Assembly: GCA_028023455.1 (NCBI GenBank)
Contig: JAQFVV010012530.1
Location: forward strand, 3,222,254 to 3,286,253
DNA length: 64,000 bases
DNA from: Epiperipatus broadwayi
Lineage: Eukaryota > Onychophora > Udeonychophora > Euonychophora > Peripatidae
Direction: 5' to 3'
The translations under genes and the position numbers were made by a program. The notes below the pieces were generated by a model that worked only from the letters and a program-made list of their open reading frames with translations, did no database searches and was not told where the DNA came from. Below, piece after piece: positions 21,137-32,859 of the stretch; position 1 is the stretch's first letter, and each line of letters begins with the position of its first letter.

Positions 21137-24120
21137 CAGGGATACTCAACCATTTTCTTTCCTGGGCCACATATATTTGTGTGCTACATCAAGCAGGCCA
21201 TGCAAACAATTGGTGTTACGTAAAAATGTCTGACTTTTCAATTCATGCATGCCACAGCTTGTGGATTACTTTACTATATCTTAGAATGAACATATTAATA
21301 AAACACAAACACTTTTATTTTATATAAACATTTATATAAATATCAGTGTGATTTTTGATATTGAGGTAAACTTTTAACAATTTTAGATAAATCTGGTTTA
21401 TATATGCTACATGCTACTCTTAATATATCATCAAGGTGTAAGTCAGTCTGTTTCTATGCACATTCTTCACATATTTTATTTTCAAATAAGATGATTCACA
21501 AAGATATATTGATGCAAACAATGTAAGCAACATTTGTGCACATTTTTTGACAGTTTTATATTTGTCAGACACTAATTTCCAAAATTCCATATACCCCTTT
21601 CCCTCCATTTTCTCTTTAAAAATGGCTTCCAAATTTATGTCGTTTTTAAATTCAACAAATTCATTAATTAAATAGCTTAACATAACCATGTCCAAATGTA
21701 GATAATTGTGTAATAGTTGCTATTTCTAAGTGCCAGGGATTTTTTATAAGCAAAAGACAATTCTTAATATTTGTTAAATCTTAAAATCTACTTTTAAATT
21801 CTTTCAATAAAATACCTAAATAATTAAAATAATTACATAAGTTTCTGAAGAATTGGAAAATTATGTAGTATTTGGTTTTGTATATCTTGGTAATAAATAT
21901 TTAGTTTTTCTTCAAAAGCAAATACTTTGTCATTTGTGAAATAATTTTATTTTCACCTTGCAAACTAATATTAAGATCACAAAGTTTTTCTGTGATGTCA
22001 CATAAAAAAGCTAAAAGACACCACCATTCATCACTGTCAAGGTCATTATAAGTTTTATTGTTTTCTTGTAAAAATGACATAATTTCATGACATAATAAAA
22101 AAAAGCTATTCAAAACTTTACCTCTGCTTAGCCATGCACCGAAGTATGCAAAAGTACATCACCATAATTACTATTTATTTCTTCCAACAGATTTTTAAAT
22201 TTTCTGTGGTTTAATTCTCGGCTGGAATATAATTCACAATGTTTATGATGGTTTTCATTACAGCATATACTTCTTTAATGGATATATATATATGCCCCCA
22301 TATATATATATATATCTTTAATGGATATATATATATGCCCCCAAGTTTTCTTGATAAATTAAACAATGAAATGATAAAAGATTTGTTAGATTATATTTCT
22401 TTTTTAACAGGGAAACGAATTCGGATCAAATCACTGAAGGACATCTATCCCTGCACTCGGAAACCATTTTTTTATTTCAATATTCTTCTTCAGAAAAGTA
22501 CAAATACTATTGAGAAAATCACTACTTCTAGTTTGATTCTTCATAGGAAGAAATTTCAAAAAATCTTCACAAATTGAATTCTGTTCCATACAGTATCTGA
22601 CGAAAATAGCACATTGTGATGTTGATGAAATGTCAGTACTAGAATCAACAGCCAAACTAAAATATTTGCAGTTTTTCAAATCTTCTATTATATTATCAAA
22701 AATATGTTTTGCAATATCTTCAATACGTCTAATGCAGGTAGAATCTGACAGTTGTAATTTCTTAATTTGTAATAATATTTGAATTTTATTATTAAATTTA
22801 TCAAATAATATATTCGAAACATTTATGAAACATTCTTTCACAACTTCAGCATTCATAAATGGTTTTATATTTTTGCCAAGTATATAACAAAATTCATATG
22901 ATGCTCATGTCACCACTGCTTCTTGTGAGATTGCCACTGACATAACATTTTGTTGTTGTTGTAATGATTTCTTGAAGAAAGCTAATTCTTCACTTTTTAT
23001 TAAAGACCCATGAGCAAAAGTGTTATTAAACAATTTATGTTTCATGGTGTAATAATGATCAATGTTATATTTTTTTAATGTGACACTTTCTCGACAAATC
23101 AAACACGTTGCTGAACCTTTGTTATTCAACACAACAAAATATTCCTCTTCCCAGTTGTCTTGAAACATTCTATTTTCATCCAATAATTTTCGTTTGTTGC
23201 TTGAAGACATCATTATGATGTTTAAATTATAGTTTGATATAAAATACTATGTGTCTATGTGTATACTAATGCACATATAAAACTAAAATGTTTCACTTTG
23301 CTTTCAAGATCGAGGACTATTGATTGAATTAAAGTTTCAAACTTCTAATTGGTCAATTATACAATCGGCAGTAAATATATTTGTCTTTTTAAAATTATAT
23401 TTGTTTTAGGTTAGTATCTAAAATGGAAATTTATAATTTGTCTGATTACAGAAAGGTTTTTAAAAAATAAATTTATATTTATAATTGATGATAATAATAT
23501 AACACTGTCAAATTATAATAAATGCTTACCATCCAATTATAAATTCCAGAAGTAATTCATTGAATTCCTCATCAATATGTTTTAGCATAAAAATAAATTT
23601 TTGACTAAAATCTAAGAAACAAACAAGTGGGGTAAAAAAAAAAAAGCTTAGTAAATTATGTTTTCGTTTTCGAATTCAAAATGTAGAAATACAACTGTCA
23701 AAGTCATGGATTAGCATTCCTTAGCGGAGAAAAAACAATCAATCATAGGCTTGAAAAGACGGATTTATATCATTATTATATCATTAAATGTAAATATTTA
23801 CTGATTTTTTTCTTGTAAAAAAATACTGAAGGTGTTAAAATCAGCGAAGTAATGCTAAAGATAGCGGGTTGAGAGCGACTACAAGTCATACATGAAGATA
23901 CTCGGGCATTTCTGGTACAGATTTGGCAGGTTCTTCAGATCTGTGAAATTAAAAAATAAAAACATAACGTTATTAGTGCTTCAATAAAAAATGTCAATCG
24001 CACATGGTTATTTGTTAATTAAAAAGAGTGTTGTCATATTAGTTGACCATCAGTCTATTGCTGGGCCACACATAAAAGCTTGGCGTGCCGCGCCCAGAGG
24101 CCGCAGGTTGAGCATCGCTG
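21137..24120 (-). mobile_element. Decayed hAT transposon with degenerate TIRs
   Basis: The left end is CAGGGATACTCAACC at 21137. The right end is GGTTGAGCATCGCTG ending at 24120. These are imperfect 15-bp inverted repeats (CAGSGATRCTCAACC) of hAT type. Subterminal motifs GGGCCACA (left, 21163) and GGGCCACACATAAAAGC (right) are also shared. The interior encodes the broken transposase described separately. The flanking 8-mers (ATATAGAT and AATGCACA) do not match, so the insertion has decayed or one end is wrong. Confidence 0.75.
21420..23213 (-). pseudogene. hAT transposase pseudogene (GTF2IRD2/ZBED-like)
   Basis: Minus-strand frames in order: 23213-22905 starts MMSSSNKRKLLDENRMF and contains CLICRESVTLKKYNIDHYYT, then MKH, a BED-type C2H2 finger. 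22856-22431 contains KCYFSLAVDSSTDISS-like text (read as KYFSLAVDSSTDISST) with the catalytic-type D, then a hAT core. 22113-21901 contains DEWWCLLAFLCDITEKLCDLN and the beginning of the next block. 21695-21420 contains YLCESSYLKIKYVK and HRNRLT, the C-terminal dimerisation region (normally ESSFS). Total span is about 600 codons, normal for hAT. At least three breaks make it non-functional. A TA-rich tandem duplication at 22276-22341 sits inside. Confidence 0.85.
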
Positions 24121-24224
24121 AATGCACAACTACGTAAAATATCATATAGTAATGATTATTTTGTCAAAAATAAAACCAAGTTTATAAATTATCGAATACG
24201 ACACGATAATAAAGGAAGAAAGAT

Positions 24225-24785
24225 ATTATTTAGATTAATGATTTTTATTAGTCATTTATTAAACTAGAGATTATCCACATAAAAATTTCGGTAGTGTAAT
24301 TTTTCGCTATACCATAATTACTCAAGATAGGGACTGTTTCTATCCAGTTTCAACACTTTGTGGAGATATATAATAATAAACATATAACCATTTATATGTG
24401 AAAAAGATGTATGATCCCCAAGATGCACATTTAATACTGAACCAGCACTCACCAATTGCCAAACCACAATCTCTTACACATATCTTTATCAATGTTTAGT
24501 ATATATATATATATCATTAAAAACCAGTCAACATTTAGACAATCCTAATATCAATAACAATCAATAATTTCAAACTGTTGTCAAGGCGACCTTCTTTATA
24601 TATATATATAGTCAATTACTACAGTTTAATTGATAAGTGGTAAACTTAATGCCCTCACAACTTCGACAAAAGTCACTTAATGAAAGTATATTAATAATCT
24701 TTATTAATCATTTATTAGACTAGAGGTTATCCACTTAATGAATAATATTTCTGTAGTATATATTTTGTTTTAAATGTGGGAATAA
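24225..24785. mobile_element. Fold-back repeat family Q with TA-rich centre
   Basis: The left part (GTCATTTATTAAACTAGAG, ATTATCCA) and the right part (AATCATTTATTAGACTAGAGG, TTATCCA) share the same end-type sequence. The centre has (TA)n tracts followed by CATTAAAAACCAGTCAACAT. The same sequence flanks the large ATCT arrays at 43.2 and 56.6 kb. No ORF. Confidence 0.6.
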
Positions 24786-24949
24786 TGGAGGATTGTACAG
24801 GTTACAACTATATGGAAAGTTACAAGTCTGAAGTTCTTAAAACTATTAAAAACATTACAATTATATAAAAATGTAGGCAACATTCAGCTGCAAAAGAGAT
24901 ATTTGGGTGATTATACATATATGGCTAAAATATCATATTAGTATTATCC

Positions 24950-25870
24950 CGAGTTTGAGAAAGAAATAGCTGAGGAAAGATAGATATGACTAAAACAAAC
25001 AAAGATAAAATTGAATATAAAATTTCAAACAAAAGTATAAAAAAAGAGAAAGGAAATTGTAAAAGGCTTGATTCAAGTTTTGATAAGAAATGAGACCACG
25101 AGAGTTGGAGAATGATTACAAATATAAGAGAAAAAAGAAAAGATATAATATCAATTATAAGGAAGAAATGAAAACATTATTTAGATGTGTTAATCTAGAA
25201 TAAAGCTAAATTTCAGAAGGTTAATGATAAATGAAATATGCATATGATAGGGTTTCATAGAGTATTAATGATTACTGAAGTGATAATGGAATGTAGATTA
25301 AAAAAAACAGAAAAGTTTCTGATCCCAATAAAATCCCATATGAATTAGTTAAAAATGGAAATAAAAAGATGTTTGAATATTACTAAAGCATTCAAGATTG
25401 TTAATGAAGATGAGATCCAAATAAAATAAATCCTCATATATGATCGAGAACTTATAAAAAAAGCAGGAAAATCAATTATGAAAACTATAAAGGATTAGAA
25501 ATTACTAATTTATTGAATCAACTATATGGAAAATGTCTAAAATATGAAATTGAATATGAATATTAAAAACAAAAGAATAAAAGATTTCACAGATGACAAA
25601 TCCACACAGGACCACTTGTTTGTGTGAGTCATATAACACAAAAATGATGCCACTAATTTAAGATGTTTATCTTTATTTATAGAGATTAAGATATGATAGC
25701 AACCTTTTAAAAAGACTGTGAAAAACACTAATACTAACTAACATAACTGTAAATTTTATTAAAGCAATCAATAAATTATATAATAAAATTTGCAGAAAAA
25801 CCAAAAGTAGAAAATATGACTTATGATGATATAAAGATAAAACAAGAGACACAAACAAGAATATTGCTTA
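24950..25870 (+). pseudogene. LINE reverse transcriptase remnant, 5' part
   Basis: The plus-strand frame around 25321 reads DPNKIPYELVKNG, matching the conserved [PD]-x-x-IP-x-E-[LM]-[IL]-K at the start of the RT domain. Many stops. The element continues after an inserted palindrome at 26118-26445. Confidence 0.6.
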
Positions 25871-26117
25871 TTACTGAGATTATTTAAAACTGTTACATTT
25901 TGAATTACAAATATCAAACCTACTTCACCCAATAACTTTGACACCATCCACTCTGGATAAATACAATAATGATTACCACTAATTATTTATTCAACTAGAG
26001 ATTGTCTTTAACCCTGATATAAACTTTAAACCTCAGTTAAAGGTTAATATATCTGATTTTTCGAAAATTTAAACACACACACCTGAAGTTATTAACATTT
26101 CCCTGTCACATATGTAA

Positions 26118-26445
26118 TATTTTAAAAATATATTAAACAACCTCCACACCACCACACATTCTTTCTAAATCATATAAATAAAAATACAATAAAAATATTC
26201 TCAAGTTGCATTTTATGATAAACCAGTACTCATCAGTTGGCACATATATATATATGAGTCATATATATATATATATATATATGAGTGATAGTGATCTGGG
26301 CCAACTGATGAGTGCTGCTTTAGCATGAAATACTTCTTGGGGGGATTTGTCTTTTATTGTGTATTTATTTATATGATTTGAAAAAAAAAAGTGTGGTGGT
26401 GTGGAGGTTGTTTAATATATTTATTTAAAATATATCTAAATTAAT
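26118..26445. mobile_element. Palindromic MITE inserted in the LINE remnant
   Basis: Arms ATATATTAAACAACCTCCAC, ACCACCACAC and GTGTGGTGGTGTGGAGG, TTGTTTAATATA are near-perfect inverted copies. Further inside, ATCATATAAATAAA pairs with TTTATTTATATGAT and AGTACTCATCAGTTGG with CCAACTGATGAGTGCTG. The centre is (TA)n. The half-sequence TGATGATTGCTGGTTTAGCATG near 53083 is a related solo fragment. No ORF. Confidence 0.8.
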
Positions 26446-26529
26446 TTCTTAAAAAATGTAAAAAAGAAATTATTTTGTATTATTATTTACAACTTATAAA
26501 GTTTTTTATTATTATTTAAAATTTTATAA

Positions 26530-27210
26530 TTTGTGGTATGCACATGATAAATAGATTTAATTCAGGGATTATGTTGACTTGAGATGTATGGCTCAAAAAT
26601 TATTAGAGTAATAAAAGAAATGAAGCCTGAAAATAAATGTATTAAAACAAAATATTTTTATTGGGGTAGACAATGAATTGAAAAATTTGAATATAAGTAT
26701 TTAGATATTAAGATTACACAAAGAGAAAGAAATGGTGAAACTTTAAAAAAACATACTATGTAGAAAATTTATACCAATAATAAATGGAATATTATGGGAT
26801 CATAATGTTTCAAAAGTCAATAAACAAAGCATAGATGTCATAACAATGAAAAATGTCTGTACACATGGTAGTGAGTTTGATAAATGAAAAATAGAAATGA
26901 AATTGAATATTACAGATGTGGATTACTGAAGGAAGATCTGCAGGGATATCGAAAAGACAATGGATGGGCAATAAAAGAATTTAGTAAATTACATCAGAAC
27001 AAGACGGTTGAAATGGTGTGGACATATATAGAAGTTGCCTCAGAAAAAAATACTGAAACAAATATTGTCATAGATATTACCAAGAAAAAGAAAAAACTTC
27101 AAAAAAGACGTTGGAAAAAAGAAATTGTAGAGAAATTAGAAACAAAAATTATGAACAGACAGAAAAACATGACGATTGAAGAAGAGGAGTTATAGAATGT
27201 TATATGTCAA
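26530..27210 (+). pseudogene. LINE reverse transcriptase remnant, 3' part
   Basis: The frame reads IKTKYFYWGRQ near 26640, then FEYKYLDIKITQRER near 26690, equivalent to K-T-K-x-[LM]...F-x-YLG-x-x-[IV]. Next comes CTHGSEF near 26860 (YGSE[VT]W). An open 103-codon stretch from 26884 to 27195 is the lysine-rich C-terminus (KKKLQKRRWKKEIVEKLE). Its open length is probably chance survival. Confidence 0.65.
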
Positions 27211-28518
27211 TATAAAGTCTAATGGATAATAGATTCATCCAATTGTTTAAATTAATGCCCACTTTTTCGATTCTTCTAATTTCATTAGTCCAGAAATGAA
27301 AGAAATTTTTGTTTGATATCTAGGTTATTTTATATACTGAATTAACTTTCAATAGTTATGATCCTCAACTGATAGTTTAATTTCTACTTTTTTTTCGCTA
27401 TACCAGTGCTTCTTAGTAGAAGCTTTAGTAATTAATAGATGCCAAACGGTAGTGCTTAATACATTTCTACCCAGTGCTGTCCTATCCAATATTCTCCAAT
27501 TAATTTTGAGCTCATGGCTTTTATTAATGAGGAATTTTAGATATTGGAATAGTGTACCTGGATCTATGGAATCTATTATGCTTTTCCTTTAGCAGCCATT
27601 TTTAATTCTTTTGTTTTATTATTAAACTTACCAGCACCAACTAAAAATAAGTTGCTTTCAAAGACAACATGACAATTGTGATAGATTTAGTTTGTAAACA
27701 AATATGGGTACATTTATTCCGTGACTGGGGATTGGCATAAAACATATACTACTTTTGTAATTTCTTATAGTCATCTTCCAGTAATTTATATGACCATAAT
27801 GTCATCAAAAACTTATAAACCCTTAATCAATCGAATTATACATAACTTGAAATAATAGCCAAATAGTTTATATGCAGTTTAATTTAATATCATCAAATCG
27901 ATTTTCATTCATAAATGGACCTTCTCAAGACGCCATTTTTAAAATTAATCATGTGACAATAAACGTTCTACAACTTTATAACTCTCTACAGGCCATCACT
28001 AAAAATAAAACAATGAAAAATTAAAAATTATTATTATTTTTATAAATTTAGACACATATATACATTCATTATACATTTTCTTATTTATCTTTTTCTTTCT
28101 CCTATTATCTATCATCAAATAATTAACTCATCTCTTATATTATCAATACATATATGCATTCATATAAATTACATCTTATTTTCTAACATAGATAATTTCC
28201 CTTTGCCCATATTAATATATATCCATCCATTATACATTCTCTTTCATCTTTTTTCTACCTTATAATATTCTCTCTGCAGGTTGCACTATTTAATCCATAG
28301 TAATATAATACCTTGTTTTTTTTTATGCTTTCTCATGATAAAACCATGGCTGATCAAGTCCATTTTATTATTTTAGGTCTTGATTTATTTAGAAAACACA
28401 CAAATAGAATTAAATAGTTAAATTTTTAATTTATTGATATGAATTTAACGTTTATAAGTTTCAGTTATTAACTTTTGTTGTTGTTAAAAAACACACTTTA
28501 TGTTCTTATTTAATTTAG
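27211..28518. other. Intronic sequence with degenerate family P copy
   Basis: 27395-27600 resembles the left half of family P (CCAGTGCTTCTTAGTAGAAG, GTACCTGGATCTATGG, GCAGCCATTTTTAA). The remainder is AT-rich, with pyrimidine-rich tracts near 28080-28270. No exon is seen before 28519. Confidence 0.45.
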
Positions 28519-28641
28519 GCTAAAACAGCAGATATATTTTTGTCTGAAGAAGAACAAGCAAAAGCATCTTATACGTTACATTATTTTAAATCTACAAGTA
28601 ACAATTACGTTTCGATCGTAACACCAACAGAGCTCTTGAAA
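28519..28641 (+). CDS. CD109/TEP-like gene, exon 6 (end of MG4, start of MG5)
   Basis: A 123-bp, 41-codon, phase-0 exon between TTTAG and GTAAGC. It encodes AKTADIFLSEEEQAKAS, then YTLHYFKSTSNNYVSIVTP and TELLK. S-x-S-x-x-Y-[LV]-x-I in the A2M/CD109 family opens MG5. The following intron is 149 bp. No stop or frameshift is seen. The function is structural: MG domains form the ring of the protease-trap or TEP molecule, secreted or GPI-anchored in known relatives. Confidence 0.88.
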
Positions 28642-28790
28642 GTAAGCAGATTTTAAAAAAACCTTTTACATACATTGTGTTTATTTTAACAAAATATTTT
28701 CGTAGTTTTGTTACACTACTGTATTTATTGCTTTGCATGTTTGTTACATTCAATCATAACTTTTAACATTAATTATTATTAAAATTATAG

Positions 28791-28856
28791 GTTGGTAAAG
28801 TAGCTGAAATCAAAATATATTTCACAAGTATTCAAGACGTTCTTTTGCATTCCTTA
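28791..28856 (+). CDS. CD109/TEP-like gene, exon 7 (MG5, 22 codons)
   Basis: A 66-bp phase-0 exon between ATTATAG and GTAAGT. It encodes VGKVAEIKIYFTSIQDVLLHSL. The VG-x-x-x-x-x-K-[IV]-x-[IF]-x-S pattern corresponds to the second strand of MG5, where family members read like L-x-VG-x-x-x-x-[FI]. The phase and the position between exons 6 and 8 fit the gene model. Confidence 0.85.
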
Positions 28857-29080
28857 GTAAGTTTTATATTTTCAATCTATTTATTCATTACAAATTAAAA
28901 ATATAATTTATTTTCAAGTACTTTATGTATTTATTCCTCATAGCAATTTCCCCTATCTCATGAACAACCCCCATTTCTCAGGTGATCTCCACGTCTTTGC
29001 TGATAGCTTTCTCCACTCTTACATAAGATAAGAAGTGATTTCTACCCAATTCTCACACCTTATGAGATATTAATTAATGC
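28857..29080. other. Intronic sequence, nothing recognised
   Basis: Intron start after exon 7, pyrimidine-rich, no feature. Confidence 0.4.
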
Positions 29081-29089
29081 ATTGTAGAT

Positions 29090-29770
29090 ATATTTTGTAT
29101 AACTTTTTTGGTTATCAGTGTATTTTTTATTTTAACTTCCAGCATCGCAATCATCATAATTAATAGTTATAGTCTTCTTTTGAGAAAATCTATTGAATAT
29201 TACTTTAGTCTTTTTAGCATTTACCTGTAGTCCTACTTTCTTATTTTCATTTGATAACTTTTATAACATTTATGTAAGGTCTAAAGCATTATTTGCAAGA
29301 AAAATCACATCACCAGCGATATCTAAAATGACTTAAATAATCTCTGTTTATTCATACTTCCTTAGTTTCCTATTTAATTTCTGAAATTTTGTAAAACTGC
29401 TGTAAAATGTTTTGGAGATAAGCTCAGTTCACTCACTATACTCATCAGGAATATTAGAGGAATCAAATATTTAAATCTGTATATTTTTTGCACCATCCTA
29501 TAGGCAGAAACTGCTTTCTGTCCAACTTTCATTTTTTGCTGGAGGTGAATAATCATTGCAATATTTTCAAGGGTATTTGGGTTTTAATCAGTGCAATTAG
29601 ATTAATTTAACAAATAAATCAATAAATAAACATCCTTTTTTTTCAAAAATGCTTCATTAATTCCAATATACAAACCATCCTTCACATACTCATTTTCTTT
29701 ATAAAGTTTATATTATGAACCAAACATTTCTTCCCTATCAATATATACAGTATATTATTTAATGTGCATA
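29090..29770 (-). pseudogene. LINE reverse transcriptase remnant
   Basis: The minus strand reads DIAGDVIFLANNALDL near 29275-29325 (FADD-type site decayed to IAGD), then KKVGLQVNAKKTKVIFN near 29190-29240, the G-L-x-[IV]-N-x-x-K-T-K motif after the active site. The upstream part (29374-29556) is an open 60-codon stretch without clear motif. Confidence 0.65.
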
Positions 29771-32019
29771 AATTTTGATCATCTCATGTAGTGCCCTTCA
29801 AGTAGGTAAATAAAAGAAGGGATTACAGGGATCGAACAGAAAATAACTAGATAAAGGAATAACACTTGAAAATGCTGTAGAATATGAATGAAATATAAAA
29901 TGGATATATATAAGAATATATTATATATAATGAAAAGAAAAATAATTTCGGCTCATCAAATAAACAGGAAAATGAAATTTGTATATTAGAATTAAATTAG
30001 ATGTTATCAAGACCATACACAATAATTTTATTATGGACAATCTTACAAAATTAAAGATAAATAAGATATAAATAGTTCACAGCAAAGGTGTCTTTAACAG
30101 TTCTTCATAAAAGAAGAATGAAGAAGAAGATAGTTCTCACTAAGTTTGTCATTTTCTGAATAGTGAAGTTTGAGCAGTTATCTATCTTCATTTTGTTTTT
30201 ATCCATAAATAAAAAAAATGTTTTTGCTTTGACGTCACTTTTTGTGGAAATAGCATTGATATAGTGCTAGACTTCAGATTCAAGATTTTCAGACTGTGGC
30301 TCCAATCCATATCTTAGAATACTCGAACTTCTTGTGAACTCCCAAGTGATAAACCACTTGATTTTTTCATCTTTTATTTGATGGTATTATATGGGCTGAA
30401 CTTATTAGAGGATGTTAAAACTTAAAGCGCACTGTGCTGGAAGATCGTTGCATAGGAATATGCTAATAGAAATAGACTTTAAAATGTACATTCTTTGAAT
30501 AAACTTTGATCTAAAAAATCATTAAACAGAAACTGATGAATGGTTTTTAAACAAATGAAATTTCAGGCTGGTCACATGCACACACAATATAAATGAATGC
30601 CAACATTTTGATTACGACTGCAGCAGCCATATTTTCTCTTTGGTTATATTAAGTGCATAGACAAAGTTATTGAAGCTTAAAGATCTCAACAATTTTATAA
30701 TTCATTTTTCATAACTGTGCGTGTGGGTGTGATTTGTTTTAATCATCTGAATCTTATTTGACATCATCTGATAGTAATATCGATTCAGTAGAGAATATTT
30801 CCAGCAACTCCTTAGTTGACCTTTTTAATCAGAAATAGTGGCTGATCCTTTCCGAGAAAAAAAAAATTGTGCTTGAAAATATTAGTAATATAACAATCAC
30901 TCAATATTTTGTGTAATTATTATGTAAATATAACTAATTAAACGATTTTTAAAAAGAATTACTTTACGCGTTACTTGAGATTCTATTCGAAGGCACTGCT
31001 AAAAATGGCAATACTAGATACTTTATATTTGGTGAATTTTGTCTTTTTCAATGTGTGTAACCAATGCCATGGAACTGCTAACTGCACAGGAACAATAGTT
31101 ATTTGAGTGTGACATGTTCACTATTCAGGATTCTTTTTAGAGCAATGAATTTTTATTGTTTTCATTTAAGATGTGCAATAAAATATTCTGCCTTTGTTTG
31201 TAATTAAGACTTGTAAATAAACATATAAATATTTATTATACAAAAATATAACTAAATAATAAAAGAAGTATTATTTTAAATATTTATCACGAACCGTGTT
31301 AGTATTGAATATATATAAAAATTTACATTTTCCCGATTGACATTACATTGAAAAGTTGATTGTCAAATATCAGGTAGTAAAAACAAAAAATACATTAGAT
31401 TTTTTGTGATTGGTATGAAAAAATAAAGTGGTTATGTAGTTGCCACATTAGAAATGTTCTGCTTTCTTTTTCTTATTTATGTTTTGGCAGCTTGGCAGCG
31501 CTATTGTAATAAAGCATCCTGTAGATGGCAATTGGGGTGGGGTGGGGTGGAATTGTTAATATCATATTAACAATAAGAAATCACCTGCACATACACGGAT
31601 GAAACAAAAAATATATTTATATCTTTACTCCTATAAATCCTTGTTCATGTGCATATATAAATAAATGTTTTTAGATATATTCCAAATTTATATTCTATGA
31701 TTCTGATATAATATCTGAAAAAAAAAAAACACAGAGAAAGAGTAGAAATTTCTAGTATATCGAAAAAAGATATTCTGCTGAAAAAAGAGAGACGAAGTTG
31801 AGTTATTTCATGTTTTTATGTATCATTACAAAACATATAAGTTAATCATGAATTGAATTTAAAGTTTATATTTGAGTTGGAGGTAATTTCTAGTTTAGTA
31901 AACGATTAATAATAATCATTAATGGATTTTTCCAATGTAGTTGGTATCAAAGTTATAAGTGCAAAAAATTTAATGCTTGTAAGTCAAAGTATGAAATATA
32001 TGTATATTTTAAATTTTAG
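29771..32019. other. Intron 7, repeats of low certainty
   Basis: 30250-30380 resembles a tRNA-derived SINE also found near 52140. 31534-31550 is a G-rich run. Nothing else is recognised over this 2.2 kb. Confidence 0.4.
30250..30380 (+). repeat. Possible tRNA-derived SINE fragment
   Basis: GTGCTAGACTTCAGATTCAA resembles the A-box/anticodon side of a tRNA head. CTCGAACTTCTTGTGAACTC, CCAAGTGATAAACCACTTG is shared with the sequence near 52195-52235 (TCGAATTTCTTATGAATTGC, CAAACAATAAAACCA). Confidence 0.35.
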
Positions 32020-32226
32020 ATATTATCTAAAGGTATGATTATAGAAGCAACAACAGCCCGCATTCCAAAAAGTACAAAAGAACACTTGCTTAATATAAAA
32101 GTAATTAATAAAATGGTGCCCAGTTTCCGACTAATTGTCTATTATTTTTGCAAAGATGAAAATGATGAGCAGGAAATCGTCAGCGATTCTGTTTGGATTG
32201 ACGTTGAAGATAAATGCGAGAATGAG
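32020..32226 (+). CDS. CD109/TEP-like gene, exon 8 (MG5 to MG6 junction)
   Basis: A 207-bp, 69-codon, phase-0 exon between TTTTAG and GTTTGT (a weaker donor). It encodes ILSKGMIIEATTARIPK..., LNIKVINKMVPSFRLIVYYF, then EIVSDSVWIDVEDKCENE. [VL]-x-[SA]-[KR]-G-x-I, MVPS-x-R-[LI]-[IV]-x-YY and the D-S-V-W-[IV]-D-V-x-D-x-C signature are all strongly conserved in CD109 and TEPs. The Cys in DKC is the one that opens MG6. The frame stays open past the donor to 32322, but the extra residues do not look like the family. Confidence 0.93.
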
Positions 32227-32656
32227 GTTTGTGTTTTTCTTTTGTATTTCTTTATGTACACCCACATATTCACACAAACATATACCAAACACACACATAT
32301 TTATATTATATTAGAAAATTAACAGAGTGAAATATTAAGTAAAATATATTGAGCGTGACAATCATTCCAACCGTTATATGTATTTGTTGATAATATCTCT
32401 ATAAATATGGGTCAGTCTATCAAACAGACAAAATTGCATTTGATCGAAAATTTATATGTAAGACAGGTTTAGATAACATTGACTATGCTGAATAATTTTT
32501 TTTTAATAATTACAAATGTAAACAATATATTTTCGTAATATTTCAGATGTAAATTTCTAAATATTACATATTAATAAAGATATTAGACATTTAAAAAATA
32601 TTAATAATAATAAAAGGAACTCAAAAAATAGTATGGCCATTCCAAGTCGAAAAAAA

Positions 32657-32659
<3 letters not shown>

Positions 32660-32743
<84 letters not shown>

Positions 32744-32770
32744 AGAGAGGGGGAGAGAGAGAGAGAGAGA
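32660..32770. repeat. (GA)n microsatellite
   Basis: An almost pure AG dinucleotide tract of about 110 bp with a few GG interruptions. Any open reading frame here is a repeat artefact. Confidence 0.97.
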
Positions 32771-32859
32771 CTATTCTAAAAATCAGACGTGGTGTGTATA
32801 CCAACCAATTTATGAATCACCATTACATCCACTTACAGAACATGTTGGTTCAATTTTTT

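Noticed and set aside
22239-22577. 112-codon plus-strand frame
   Set aside because: Antisense to the hAT transposase pseudogene and partly made of a (TA)n duplication.
32601-32804. Serine/leucine-repeat frame
   Set aside because: Translation of the (GA)n tract.
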